Source: Coriaria nepalensis (taxonomy: Eukaryota > Streptophyta > Magnoliopsida > Cucurbitales > Coriariaceae). Taken from it: a stretch of DNA of 64,000 bases. The stretch is taken from contig CP114482.1 of assembly GCA_027186245.1 (NCBI GenBank), forward strand, positions 935,001-999,000. The letters are read 5' to 3'. The notes under the pieces are model-generated. The model had not been told where the DNA came from. It was given only the letters and a program-made list of their open reading frames with translations, and searched no databases. Shown in pieces: positions 22,410-33,781 of this stretch (position 1 is its first letter; every line of letters starts with the position of its first letter). Position numbers and translations under genes: made by a program.

Positions 22410-22886
22410 TTTTCGTGTTAAAAGCTTAATAGACAAAATAATCAACTATTCTTATCTTTGCATAGTTAATCTTGTGTGTAAAAAGAAAAGTGTACCCATC
22501 ATCTCTTTAATGTGCTCAACACTAGATGGGTCCCTTTGCTATACTCCACTCCTCTCCAGATTGTGTTTAATTAAGTAATTGTTTTATTTATCATTATCAA
22601 TTGTTAAGAATGTAATTGTTCATGTTACGATACAGAAATCTTTGGTTTACTTTTTTAACCTCAACCTGTGGTTGTGTTTTTCTTCTCTACGTATTGAATT
22701 TCATTAATCCAATGCAGAAATTTAAACCCAATTTTAAAGTAATTTATAAATAAAATAAATAAATAAAGAAGTATGACGCAGTTAGTACTTAGCTAAGGCC
22801 ATGAGCTGCTGAGTCCATTATAATCGAGAGATGTAGTAGCTAACTATCACTTCCCACCACCACTAACAGTCTTAAACACCAAAAAG
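22410..22886. other. Intergenic gap
   Basis: Contains the V-ATPase d 3' UTR and the upstream region of the intronless gene at 22887. No additional gene seen. Confidence 0.5.
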
Positions 22887-24917
22887 ATGACGCTAAAATC
22901 AGCCTCCGCGCTCTGCCTTCTCTATCTAATCAGTGCCGCCTTCTTCCTCCCTTCGACCACCACCTCGGACCCAGTTCTCGGCCTCGACTCCTTCCTCACC
23001 CACCAATTTCAACTCGATCCACAAGCCTCCAACGACTCCTACCTCTCTCTCTCCTCCTCCCTCAGAAAATCTCTCTCCTCCTCCCCTCACGTTCATCTCC
23101 CTTCCCTCATCTCCTCCCTCCTCTCCCTCTCCCTCTCCATCTCCATCCACGTCCGCCTCGTCGGCCCCTTCCCTTCGGACTCCTCCTCCATCCTCTCCTC
23201 CTTCCTCTCCGCCTCCCTCCCCTCCGACCACTTCCACGTAATCACCCCCTTTGAATCCCTCCTCCACCGCTTAGCCATCAAACACTCCCTCCACCTCGAC
23301 GTCTCTCACTCCACCTCTCTCTCTTCCCTTCTTTCCGACGCCATTAAATACGAGATTGCTAAAACTGCTTCCAACCTCCGATCCCCTCTCCTCTCCATCC
23401 CTTACTCCTCCGTCGATCAGATCGTCAAACAGGATTTCGAAAAGGACAAACCTGGTGAAGGCGTTTACATCTACTTGCTCAATTTAGGTACTCAATCTAA
23501 ACCCTACGCTTACCAATACGGCCATGGAGATTCCTCCCCTGGATTCACAAATTGTCTGGGCAGCATCTGGACCGGTAGAGACCGTTACGTCTGGATCGAT
23601 TTGGGAGCAGGTCCGGTGGATTATGGCCCAGCAATTTCCGGCGAAGGAGTCTTGCCACGAGGTGAATTTCACCCCCTTGCAGCTCTACATGGCCGGCCCA
23701 AGGCCCAAAAGGCCCTACTGGCGGACATAGCTTCCTTGATCTGGAGTGCTTATCAGGTACTGGTTGTACCTTCTTTGCGAATTTCAGTACCATTTGAGAA
23801 TTCATTAACAGTTCAATTCATACATGTTTTCGGGTCAGAAAATAAAGACTCGAACGGCTTAGACTGGAAGTCTATAGAAAAAACTTTCACGGATGAGGTT
23901 AATGATAATGGACTCTTATTGGGTGATCAGTCAATAAGTTTTAAGACTTATAGTGTGAACTATGCGGAATGTTCAATCTGTTCTTTCGCAATTTCTCGTT
24001 CAACCTATTCATACACTTCAAGATTCTTGTTTGATAACTATACTTTGATAGTAAATGAGTACTTAGACTCGAAACGGTTGCATCAAATCTTGTCCGATTC
24101 TAGTGAGGAATTTAGACGCGTAACGGGCCTACCAGAAGAAGACTTAGGCCGGGTCCTACCCGTTTACGTTTTTGATTTGGAGTTCAATTCCCTTTTACTA
24201 CTAGACCGGTTTCACGAATCTGTCGCATTTAATGACATGGTTATTGCTGTTAGAACGAAGAACACACAAACAGTAAGTGATTATAGCTGTAATGGCCGTC
24301 ATGTGTTCACACATACCAGAAATCTTGAGAGGCCGATTGTGGGGTCCATTTTACAGAGTATGTGGGGAGTTGCGCCTACCTATTTGCTATGGAGCTCTAG
24401 GCATAATAGTACTATAGTTGATTACACATGGAGTATAGGTCAAACTCCATTTGGGCCATTTTCGGAACTTGCTTCTTTATCTTTTGTGCAAAAGGATGCA
24501 GCCAGAAGAAACACGCTTTTGACTTCTTTGAATTTTAGTATAACAAGTGCTATTGATGTGCTCGGGTCGATTGTTTCGCATGGTGGGGACAGGAAATTGC
24601 TCAAGCCAAAACCTCATACGGAGTTTATACAAAGGTGGAATCTTTTCAAATACAAGTTGGATAAAGCTGTTTCGGCTTTGTCCCATTTTGACTTTCAGAT
24701 GGCTTTGTATTACTTGAGATCGTCCGATCATGATTTGTATGTGATCCATTCAATTGTTTATAATGCTTCGCAAGAGCTTGAGGCGTCTTTGGTTTGTTTT
24801 AAGGATCCTCCGTTTCCTTGGGGCTCTATTTCAGTTTTTGCTGGTGGATGTCTTGTTCTGTTCTATGTTTATGCTAAAAGAGATGTGCTTTTTAGGAATA
24901 AAAGGAAGCAGTTTTGA
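22887..24917 (+). CDS. Conserved plant membrane protein of unknown function (At3g28720-like)
   Basis: One uninterrupted exon encodes 676 residues. The N-terminus (MTLKSASALCLLYLISAAFF) is a signal peptide. A single hydrophobic segment near residues 645-665 (ISVFAGGCLVLFYVYA) is followed by a short basic tail (KRDVLFRNKRKQF), giving a type I membrane topology with a large lumenal or extracellular domain. Residues about 45-150 are very rich in Ser and Leu. The central part has several conserved-looking aromatic and Cys-containing motifs (GSIWTGRDRYVWIDLGAGPV, SVNYAECSICSFAISRSTYS, MWGVAPTYLLWSSRH). From memory this matches a plant family of secretory-pathway transmembrane proteins containing DUF7906 (Arabidopsis At3g28720, distantly At5g58100), whose biochemical role is not established. 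The name is tentative. The first 450 coding bases are strikingly C- and CT-rich on the coding strand compared with the rest of the gene. Confidence 0.85.
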   Translation: MTLKSASALCLLYLISAAFFLPSTTTSDPVLGLDSFLTHQFQLDPQASNDSYLSLSSSLRKSLSSSPHVHLPSLISSLLSLSLSISIHVRLVGPFPSDSSSILSSFLSASLPSDHFHVITPFESLLHRLAIKHSLHLDVSHSTSLSSLLSDAIKYEIAKTASNLRSPLLSIPYSSVDQIVKQDFEKDKPGEGVYIYLLNLGTQSKPYAYQYGHGDSSPGFTNCLGSIWTGRDRYVWIDLGAGPVDYGPAISGEGVLPRGEFHPLAALHGRPKAQKALLADIASLIWSAYQVLVVPSLRISVPFENSLTVQFIHVFGSENKDSNGLDWKSIEKTFTDEVNDNGLLLGDQSISFKTYSVNYAECSICSFAISRSTYSYTSRFLFDNYTLIVNEYLDSKRLHQILSDSSEEFRRVTGLPEEDLGRVLPVYVFDLEFNSLLLLDRFHESVAFNDMVIAVRTKNTQTVSDYSCNGRHVFTHTRNLERPIVGSILQSMWGVAPTYLLWSSRHNSTIVDYTWSIGQTPFGPFSELASLSFVQKDAARRNTLLTSLNFSITSAIDVLGSIVSHGGDRKLLKPKPHTEFIQRWNLFKYKLDKAVSALSHFDFQMALYYLRSSDHDLYVIHSIVYNASQELEASLVCFKDPPFPWGSISVFAGGCLVLFYVYAKRDVLFRNKRKQF

Positions 24918-25686
24918 AAGAAGTTTGAGATGATGAAGATGGAAGCAACTATTGATTTCTATAGTACTAGAATGTTAATTAGGTTTCAAGGCGTAGTCAC
25001 AAGTGTTTGGATGTAGCATTTTTAGTTTTGATTGAAACATTAGCAAAAGTTGTGTGAAAGTTTGGACTTTCGATCTTGTTGATAAGGTTTGTACTGTGAT
25101 TTTTCGGGTTTCATGCTATAATTTCAGGGATGGAGATGAAGTATGAGCAGGTGGTTTGAAAATTTTTTGGGGCAGATCATGTCTAAGGCGAAGATCTATC
25201 TCAATCATATACACAATCTTTATGTGATGAATAATGGGAGAACGTGAATTTATCATGTGCAATCAAGATAAATCGGCTTAATGTAAATACTTTCTACCCA
25301 AGAATTTCTCTAGAATATAAATATCATATGACCTCTCTCAATCTCTTAAATGAAGCATCATCACTCTTTCTTTCAACTTTGGAGACATTAAAAGTACAAT
25401 TACAGTACTTTGTTCATCTCAAAAGCTACGGTTAATCAATCAATCACTAATCAAATAACTGGGTTAATGTATTATTCCCTAAGGTCCAATTGCTTGCCTC
25501 CATGGCATTAGTATTTGAATTCATAAATCTTACCATAGTCTTTGCTAATGACAGCTACTAAAATCCTTAAAACCCACCCAAAACTCCCTATAACGTTCAT
25601 ATTTAGTTACAAAGAAAAATCGTCCACTTCTCCTCCGGCCCCATTTCGATCCATCAAGTTCCGTACGTAGAAATTAAGGACGTTTG
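24918..25686. other. Intergenic region
   Basis: Carries the 3' UTR of the upstream gene. No gene is recognisable between it and the RNase T2 relic. Confidence 0.5.
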
Positions 25687-25938
25687 ATGGAAAGATAATT
25701 CTTACACCCCTCCTCTTCATTTTCATATATGTACTTCCATGCTCAGTCCCTACCAAAGAGCGAACTAAGTACTTCAAACTTTCACTTCATAGGCCTAATG
25801 GCTTTTGCATTCAAGATAAGGTGAATTGTAAATCTAAACTTCCACATGAATTTATAGTCGGAGGGTTATTGCCCTACAGATCTGGGACAGCACATCCTGT
25901 GCGTTGTAGTAGTGCCACTTTCCATAAAGAGGAGGTAA

Positions 25939-25969
<31 letters not shown>

Positions 25970-26245
25970 CATTGCTTATCTTTCATATCATATGTATAAG
26001 CAATGGATCTAGGTTGTCTAAAGTTCCTTATTTGAGTCTTATGTAGGTGGAAAAATGGAATTTTTTGAGTCAATTATCTTCACTTTGGCCGAACCTCGAC
26101 ATGCGTTTTACGCAAGAAAGCCTTTGGGAGACAGAATGGAGTCGATACGGGTCATGTAGTGGCATGAGTATCGAAGACTACTTCTACATGTCAGTAGAAT
26201 ATGGAGGAAGATATATTAACCTTTATGATTCATTGAACAAACAAG
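25687..26245 (+). pseudogene. RNase T2/S-RNase-like relic lacking both catalytic histidines
   Basis: Two exons (25687-25934, 26047-26245) with a GT-AG intron resemble the first two thirds of a T2-family ribonuclease. After an ATG at 25687 the frame must shift by one base to read the signal-peptide-like KIILTPLLFIFIYVLPC. Then come FKLSLHRPNGFCIQDKVNC, matching the family's QWP..FC region, LPHEFIVGGLLPYRSG at the first active-site motif, and LWPNLDMRFTQESLWETEWS then RYGSCSGM at the second. The family's catalytic His in HGLWP is Gly here and the His in KHGTC is Tyr, so it cannot be an active RNase. Cysteines and spacing are otherwise kept. After LYDSLNKQ at 26245 no matching downstream exon was found. 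Most likely a pseudogene. An expressed non-catalytic relative is the less likely alternative because of the early frameshift. Confidence 0.75.
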
Positions 26246-26754
26246 GTATGTATCATATGATCATGTGTTTTTAAATCAACTTGTGATCATATACATGAAA
26301 ACAGGTTGTTATTTAATTTGTTTGGATAAAGCTCCTCTTGATCATGAGCGAAGATATCCCGCGAGTTCTTATGTGAACTACTTCCGAAACAATGTGTGTT
26401 GGTTCACAAGATTCCATGATCCCAAAGTAGCCCAACAACAATAAATATATATATATATATATATATTTATACTTAAAATAAATAAATAAATAAAAACAGA
26501 ATATTCGATGCAATAGTATACTTGTCTATTCGATTTTGCCCATCATAGCCAGAGATGGGAATCTACTGATCAAGAGCACATGTAGCCATTTAGCTAGTTT
26601 TTCACTTCTTTGTGAATAAAAACACCATAGCTCATATATCCATGCACATTTCATAAGGCAAGAGAAGGAAAAAAGGCTGATAAATTTTCAGAACCCAATT
26701 CAAATTTGTGGCAGATTTCATGTCCATTTCTGCACGAACAGATAGAGTGGAAGA
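26246..26754. other. Intergenic region between RNase relic and HD-Zip gene
   Basis: No gene is recognised. An (AT)n run lies at 26444-26466. The last part is probably the 3' UTR of the HD-Zip gene on the minus strand. Confidence 0.5.
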
Positions 26755-28217
26755 TTAATCAATGAATATTAATCGATTATTTGCGCAGTGGAAGTTGTTT
26801 TGCTGCTGCTGCTGCTGATGATGATCAGGCCATGGCCAAAACCCAGCTTGTTGATCATCTATGCTATTGAACATGATGTTGAAGCTGTGTTCATGATCTT
26901 GTTGAAGAACTTGATGGTGATCATGATCATCATTAATCTTGAGACAATGCAGGCCGTCTGAACTTGATGTGTCCTGATGAGGTTGATGGCTCATCGGAAA
27001 CAGATTTTTTCCGCTTAGTTGAGAAGATACGGGACTGCTCATTAATGGAGTTCTTGAGATACCTAAGTTCACATCTGAACTGTTCTCAGTGCTTGCATTG
27101 CTTGAATCTCTACTTTTCAGAGCCATTAACTGTATCATTAACAAACAGATTAACAGTCTAATTAGTTGGGGTCCTTTTCATAGAAGAAGAATATAATATA
27201 CTAAAAATAATAATAATAATAATAACATTCACATTCTTCCTATGACAGATTTACTTCTCTCTTTAACTTGTAATAACTGAGATTAATATAATTATTGCTT
27301 AAGACGCAATCTCTGATCCCTAGACGAATTAATTAAACAACATACTAACATGATTAACTAACTAATCAAATGAAAACTGAAGTACTAGTTGAACTTAGAT
27401 ATATATATATATATATATATGTATGTATATATATCAAGGCTTTTCATATAGACTTAGATCTATCGGAAATCGATCGATTACAACATCATACAGATCCGAA
27501 ATTATGGTTGACGTTTGCGGCTGTGAGTCTACTCTCGGACATATAGAAATGGAGAAACTAAACTAAATTGAAGTGCTTCATGAAGATTCTTATTTGAAAA
27601 GATCAAAACTATTACCTCAGCATTAAGTTTGGTATGTTGAGCTTGAAGGGCATCATTATCAGCCTTAAGTGCATCAAACTGTTTCTTGAAAACCTCGTAG
27701 TCTTTCTGTAACTGCTTGGTTTTCCAACGAGCTCTTCGGTTTTGAAACCAAATGGCAATCTGTCTCGGCTGCATACCTAAGGCCTTAGCCAACTGCACTT
27801 TCCTCTCAGGTTCAAGCTTATTTCCCAACTCAAAGCTCTTCTCAAGAGCCTTCACTTGCTCTATATTCAGCCTTTTCTTCTTCTCCCCAAGTTGCGATCC
27901 GTCGTCCGACAGCCCGTCATCTCCATATACTTCGTCGAAATTGTTTTGATGCTCAACTCCCGAAAATGATGTCGATCTCTTCATCGCAAAAGGTAAGCGA
28001 CGGCCTGCAAAAACACCCCATTTAATTTAAAGCCACTATTTTTTTCAATCAAATTAAAATAAAATAAAAACAAGATCTTCATATGGATCGATAAAAAGAT
28101 ATATAGGAGATCGAGGGAGAAGAAATGACCATGGAAATGGTGGGGCGGGGCCTGGTCTTGATGATCAGGAAGACTACTAGAATGGAACATGAAGCTATGA
28201 GGGGGTGGGAAGGCCAT
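26755..28217 (-). CDS. HD-Zip class I transcription factor (ATHB-20/HAT7-like)
   Basis: Three minus-strand exons (28217-28130, 28004-27616, 27129-26755) join in frame to 283 residues. The protein has an N-terminal [13 protein letters not shown] segment like ATHB-20, an acidic [15 protein letters not shown] stretch, a homeodomain at about residues 71-125 (helix 3 [14 protein letters not shown]), and an immediately adjacent leucine zipper up to about residue 165. This homeodomain-zipper order is unique to plants and lets the protein bind CAATNATTG as a dimer. The C-terminal region is rich in Ser, His and Gln, with a glutamine run and a GFWPWPD motif like the acidic-aromatic activation motif of class I members. 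Absence of a START domain and of a CPSCE motif argues against classes II-IV. The exact orthologue within the ATHB-3/13/20/23 group is not certain. A CT-rich run and a T-tract lie just upstream of the start on the sense strand's leader. Confidence 0.94.
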
Positions 28218-28553
28218 GTCAATGGGGGAAATACATACTAGCTTTCTGAACTTAATTTAGGTTTTTTTTTTCTTTTTCTTTTTTTCCCTTTTTTTCTTGT
28301 GTTTTTCAGCGAATTTAAAAAGGGTTAAAAAAATTGGTTGTTTATAGATGATTATTATGGTGTCTGACTCTGATCAAATCTCATGGCTGGTGACAAGATT
28401 TTTCAGCAAGAAGATGTGTCTTTCTGTGAGAGAGAGAGAGAGAAGAGGGTCTGATTTTTGTGTGAGTTTTATATCAAACAATGGAGCTTTCCTGGACCTA
28501 TCCTATGGCTTGGATTTGTGAGCTAGCTCTAACTCTGTCAAGCATATATTTAT

Positions 28554-28587
<34 letters not shown>

Positions 28588-31500
28588 TGATGTTAAAATT
28601 CTCCTCGACTGTATGCCCACAACTTCAGGGAGGTTTTTTTTTAAATCTTGGCATGTGTTTTTTAAAATGTCTCGTTATAATAAAGTCTTTTTTTTTTTTT
28701 TACATTTCAATGTATCGATAAATCTTTTAAGTTGTCTCATCATGATAATATTTTTTTTCCTTTTTACACCTCGGTTTGCCGATGTGTCTCTTAAGGTATC
28801 TCATTATAGTGAGATCTTTTTCCTTTTATGTATTAGTATGTCGAGATGTCTTTAAGAATACTTCATCATGGTGAGATATTTTTCTTTTTTGTGCTCCAGA
28901 GTGCCAAAACGTCTTTTTAGTAATATCTTTTTCTTTTCTATGCCTCGGCATGCCAAAGCAATTTTTAAGGTTCATCATGGTAAGATCTTTTTCCTTTTGC
29001 ACATCAGCATGCTAAGGTATCTTTTAAAGTACTTTATCGTAGTGAGGTCGTTTTCCTTTTTATACTTTTGTGTGCCGAGGCATCTTATAAGGTGCCTAAA
29101 CATGCTGAGGTTTTCTCTCTCTTTTTGCGTACCAGTATGCCGAGGCGTCTTTTGGAGTACCACGACATGCTAAGGTCTTCTCCATCTTTTTGTGCCAAGG
29201 CATCTTTTAGGATGCCTCAACATGATAAGGTATTTTGCTCTTACCCGTATTAAGGACTGATCAGGTCTCTTCAACTTTATTATTATCGGTTGATATTTAT
29301 ACCTAGGGTTTTGCCTAAGGATCTACATAGATTTCTTTTCGCAGCTCTATTTCTGCGATCTCTCTGACCACTATTTGTTCTGAGGCTCAAGCAAGATCCT
29401 CAACCTTGGCCTAAACTCTTTTATGGCCCTGTAGCTTTTTTGGTTTGTTTGACTCGGTCTTTTCGACTTGGCTACTTTTGATGAGGGCATGTTTCTTTTT
29501 GTTGTGGCTATGCGGGCCTCATTCTTATGCAATTTTTTTTTTGGACTATTTTGCTATAACACCTTGTCGACTTTCTTGTTTTCGACTTTCGGAACATTGT
29601 TGTTATTTTTTGCTTTTGCCTTTTAGCATTTATTTTTGAATTTTCAACAAATTGAATGTTATCTTTGAATTGAATATTATTTTTTGTTTACAGCTTTTTA
29701 GGTGTCTTGGACACTTGTGCTAACCCCTTACCCTGAAAAACTTAGCCTAAGTTATCGTGCACTTAAGCTATTTTTTTTTTTGTCGCTTGAACCTAGAGTC
29801 TTTATCAATGGGGGATGTATCTCTTCCCTCATCTTCTTTTTTATTATTTGGAGATTGGTCATGAAAATGGTTTGAGGGCCTTGGTATGTGCCGAGGTCTA
29901 TATAGTGTCTCAAAATGTGCTGAGGTTTTGATGATGTGTGGCATTTGTTAGAGGATTTTTGTTTAATTTTTTGCTAGATTGTGTTACGTACTTTTTCTTT
30001 TAATTAAAGCTTTCAAATGAGTATTCGGATTCTATTCAGACACTATATCTACTGGATCGGTAAAACTTCTTCGTATCAATCACTAGATTTTAGACAACAT
30101 TTCAATTGGAAAGATATATCAGAATTTTTACTAGCGATGGAGTTAAGATTCCACTTCTACATAATGTTACATGGATAATGATTGTACTATAGAATTGAAA
30201 AATAGAAGATTCCCCACTCATTCAACTAAAAAAGATTAGGTAGGAATATTAAGATGAACACCCGCCACTCTTTACTCCCCATACTTCTTGTACTACTTAT
30301 CAGTCCCGTTTCTTACCATTTTTGTGACAGCGACAGTACTCTGTACAATCCCCTAGAACCTACTCAAGTTTAAACTTATGAGAGTTATTGTGAAGAAGTA
30401 CTGGTTTACTTTCTCGATCGGTTCGATATTCTCGTATCTCGTTCAATGAGAAAATGTCATGCAAGATACGTACGTATATCTATATCATATGAGGATTTTC
30501 TCGTAAAACTGTTTTAGCGTCCATAATGAAATATTTAACCTAAGTAAGTAAGGTATAGACATTGTAAGAGAAGTAAATGTGTCACATGCCGGTAAGTAAA
30601 TAAGATGAATTGACTGTAGATACGTTATTCATAAAATAATACTCTAGATCACTTGACTGATGAGTAATGAAGCTTCTCTTCTCGCTCTCTCGGAATTTAT
30701 AATCTCATCATCGAGAATACGTGGAAGAATTCGATTGCTGTTGATTAATGCTCCACCTTCTAAACATATTATATAATCGAAAAAATCGAGCGCTCTGAAT
30801 CTTCTCGATCCACATGCATTCCTGTTCCCATGTGCATGTTCCCTTCTCTATCCCTGTCTCTCTCTCTTTATGGACCTCTATATCTCTCTCTTCATCCTCA
30901 GAAGTAGTTGTTTTAATGCGTCATTGTTTTATATTATGCAATCATTCAATAATGTAATGATCATGTTACTTCTTCATATAGAACCTTCTGATCTAAATAA
31001 CCTTCATCAGTTGCGATTCTACTGATCAACATTCTTTACTACATGCTGGCTCCACTGATCTACTCATTTGTTTCTGTTGTTAATTACCAATTTTGCAAGA
31101 GTAAGAATTGAGGAGGACTAAATAAATTACAACGATTAGTAACTATTACCGACGGTAATAATCCCTCAGTAATGTTTAATATGTAGCACTTGGACTATGA
31201 AGTATCACACCCGGGCCAGGATCCTACCATCGGTTTCTTCTACCGACACTAGTGTGTTTTAACATGTTGTCTTTGATGACCATGGTAGCCTACCAATTAT
31301 CATTCCGCGGCATCAACTCTATAATCGTTCGGTGTCGGCGCGTATACAATACTTTCTCCTTATAAACATGAGCTTATTTGGTACATACCCTATGAAAAGC
31401 TAGCCATACAAGTATGAGATATAGAAGCAATCAAGTTCAACTCGTTGGGCCCAAACTAGTTAACTACCTAAATACGAAACTTAGTTGGTGTCTTTGTCCT

Positions 31501-31982
31501 TCTTGTAAACTATATGTCTCAATTCTCGACCACTTATTGGACAACATTTAAGGCCCAAAAGTACGTTAGCTTGGGTAGCATCATCTCATCATTAGGTCCC
31601 TTTTAAGTGACTTTGGCCATTCCTAATAATTTTTCTCAATGGGCCATGCCTCTTTGTACCCTTTTGAATGATAGAGAATTTTTCGAGAAATTATACGTCT
31701 GTCTATCCATAGACACGGTCGGTCCAAAGATTTCTCTTCGAGGGGAGCAATAGTGTGTTTTGCATTAAGAAGAAAATGTAAAGAGGGAAGGAAAACTAAC
31801 CTTGGCACATCACATCTTTCCATTCCCTATTATTCATCTCAAACAATGCAAAATTAAGCTCATCTTCACTATACAAAGACAACAATCAAAAGGAGAAAGT
31901 GAAAAAGATAACACAATTTGTAAATATATATGTATATGAACTCAAATTGTACAGTAATTTATACTCGAAAAAGAAGAAGAAA
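28218..31982. other. Gene-poor interval with a tandem repeat
   Basis: Holds the promoters of the HD-Zip gene, a 63-bp tandem repeat (28610-29245) and otherwise AT-rich sequence. An (AT)n run lies at 28557-28587. The reading frames here are low-complexity products of the repeat. I see no gene, RNA gene or recognisable transposon protein. Confidence 0.6.
28610..29245. repeat. Degenerate tandem repeat, about 63-bp unit, roughly ten copies
   Basis: Each unit combines a CTTTTTCCTTTT pyrimidine block, a GCATGCCGAGG-like block, a CATCTTTTAAGGTG block and a CATCATGGTGAGGT block. The last block recurs near 28735, 28797, 28862, 28972, 29034, 29098, 29161 and 29221, giving 60-65 bp spacing. Because 63 is a multiple of three, long open frames arise on both strands. 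Their translations are repetitive and do not look like a real protein. Confidence 0.85.
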
Positions 31983-33131
31983 CTAGTAGCAACATGCCAG
32001 ACACCGAATAAGCCCGTTTTCATTACAATCCGGGCAACGTTTAAATCCATACTCGCTCTGATTTCCCTCTTCTTCTTCATTATCTTCGTAGTAAACTTTA
32101 CAGCTTCCAAAACATATCCCACAAGGCACAAATCTTATATCCCCACAAGCATCACAAACTCCGTCGCCATCACCGTTTTCGCAACCATCAAGCACCTTTT
32201 CAAGCCGTCCGTCTTCATGCAATTTCCTAATCTCCTCAGCTCCGCCGATCAACTTCTTCCCTACAAACACTTTAGGCAATAAGAACCCATTACTATTATT
32301 AATCAACCCATTATGATCATCTTCTAATAGTACTTTCAACTCATCCTTGAACCTTAAATCCATGGACACATCCCGCTCATCGACGCGAACATTGATCCCT
32401 TTCAATATCCCTCTAACATGACAACAATCCTCGTACGTTTTTCTAACCCCTCTTAAGCTTGTGAAATACAAGACGACCTTGTCCTTAAACTTATGATCAT
32501 TCTTATTATCATTTTCAAACCCTAATGGCTTGAGATGAAACGGGCTGTCCTCCGAAAGGTCTTGGAGCGACTTTTGGAATGAGGAAATCACTTCTGGATC
32601 AAAATCGGACCCATCTTCCATTTGAACGGGCCATATAGTTCCTTCTTCTTCTTCTTGCTGTAAATTTGATTTTCTGCAATCAAAGGAGAAGCTTCTAGGC
32701 TGATTTGGTGAGCGAAAATTAGGACAAGTATCATCTTCAAGCCCTTCCATTAACTCCCAAGCATTGATCATTTCTGGTTCTCCGGGCGGTGTTCTGACCG
32801 GAGTTCTTGGGACGACTTTCGGGATTTTCTCACTGATCATGTTCGACCAAGTCTTGGCTTCAATTAGTGCCACTGAAAATTCCTTGATTTTCTTCGGGGC
32901 ATTTCGTCGCACGGTGTCGCCTTGATCGTAATCGTTGTTTGTGATGACTTGGTAAGAAGGATCGAGCTCGAGGGAGCCTAAAGTGGTGGATGAGAGAGCC
33001 ACAACATGGTAGCTATCTTCATGATCTAGTGGAAGGTGGTGGACTGTCATTGAATAGCTCCGCCGTACAGGGGAGGAGAAGCTGCCCGAGCAATGGTGGC
33101 ATTGCTTTTGCTTGGAGTTTGCACAACCCAT
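31983..33131 (-). CDS. Glutaredoxin-domain protein with C-terminal CxxC repeats
   Basis: One exon encodes 382 residues from MGCANSK. The in-frame MFFFPSA upstream is treated as leader, since MGCxxS is the classical N-myristoylation signal of this plant family (At5g39865/At3g28850-like). The N-terminal half is low in conservation, with phosphorylatable Ser stretches and a TPVRTPPGEPE motif. A glutaredoxin-like domain spans about residues 225-330 (VVLYFTSLRGVRKTYEDCCH, then VDERDVSMDL, LPKVFVGKKLIGGAEEI), where the usual CxxC/CxxS active site is replaced by SLRG. Four CxxC-type pairs follow (CDAC, CGIC, CPDC, CLAC), probably a zinc-binding DnaJ-like finger. The function is not well defined in the family and enzymatic glutaredoxin activity is doubtful. 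A G-box (CACGTG, 33660) lies about 530 bp upstream. Confidence 0.92.
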   Translation of the reverse strand: MGCANSKQKQCHHCSGSFSSPVRRSYSMTVHHLPLDHEDSYHVVALSSTTLGSLELDPSYQVITNNDYDQGDTVRRNAPKKIKEFSVALIEAKTWSNMISEKIPKVVPRTPVRTPPGEPEMINAWELMEGLEDDTCPNFRSPNQPRSFSFDCRKSNLQQEEEEGTIWPVQMEDGSDFDPEVISSFQKSLQDLSEDSPFHLKPLGFENDNKNDHKFKDKVVLYFTSLRGVRKTYEDCCHVRGILKGINVRVDERDVSMDLRFKDELKVLLEDDHNGLINNSNGFLLPKVFVGKKLIGGAEEIRKLHEDGRLEKVLDGCENGDGDGVCDACGDIRFVPCGICFGSCKVYYEDNEEEEGNQSEYGFKRCPDCNENGLIRCLACCY

Positions 33132-33733
33132 TGCCGAGGGGAAAAAAAACACAGAGAGAGAAGCAGAGGAAGAACCAAATTGGTCTAAAAAGAAGGAAAT
33201 ATATGAAGTTGAAACAGAGTGCTCTGTTTTCTTATTTCTTTCTTCATTTGATATTTCGTTTGTGAGTCGTTGGGGGAGATCAAAAGGAATCGATCATTCT
33301 TCTTTGGCCCATAGATGAATGTTGACAACGATGGTGTTGAAAATTTTTGTCAACTTTCTGTCTCTGAAATTTAGAGAGAGAGAGAGACAGAGACAGAGGA
33401 GACCCAACTGGGACGAAACAGAACCGTGGTTATATATGCATGAACAGAGCCTAGCGACGAAATTTCATAAAATAAAATTAAATAAATAAAAAGACAGAGA
33501 AAATATATTTTCATAATTTAATAAATAAATTAATAATATATATATATATATATATCTAGGTATGGATTTACATTTTACAGCTTGGGGAGCTCGTGGATCC
33601 AGGCATTAGGATTGGTCCACCTAATTATCACATTTCTACATCTTTTATCATGAGCACTTCACGTGTGACACTTTATTATACTTCCCAACTTTAATCACCT
33701 TTCTATTTTATATTAATTATGGAATCATCTAGA

Positions 33734-33781
<48 letters not shown>

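Noticed and set aside
22926..23267. 113-codon minus-strand ORF, Glu/Gly-rich
   Set aside because: Antisense shadow of the pyrimidine-rich N-terminal region of the 676-residue gene. Low-complexity product of strand bias.
28481..29253. Overlapping long open frames on both strands (for example 28481-28855, 28868-29173)
   Set aside because: They arise from the 63-bp tandem repeat, whose length is a multiple of three. The translations are repetitive, Phe/Ser-rich, and match no family.
31899..32282. 127-codon plus-strand ORF
   Set aside because: Antisense shadow of the glutaredoxin-domain gene, with no independent features.
33132..33152. Upstream ATG (MFFFPSA) for the glutaredoxin-domain protein
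   Set aside because: It would hide the MGCANSK myristoylation start shared by the family.
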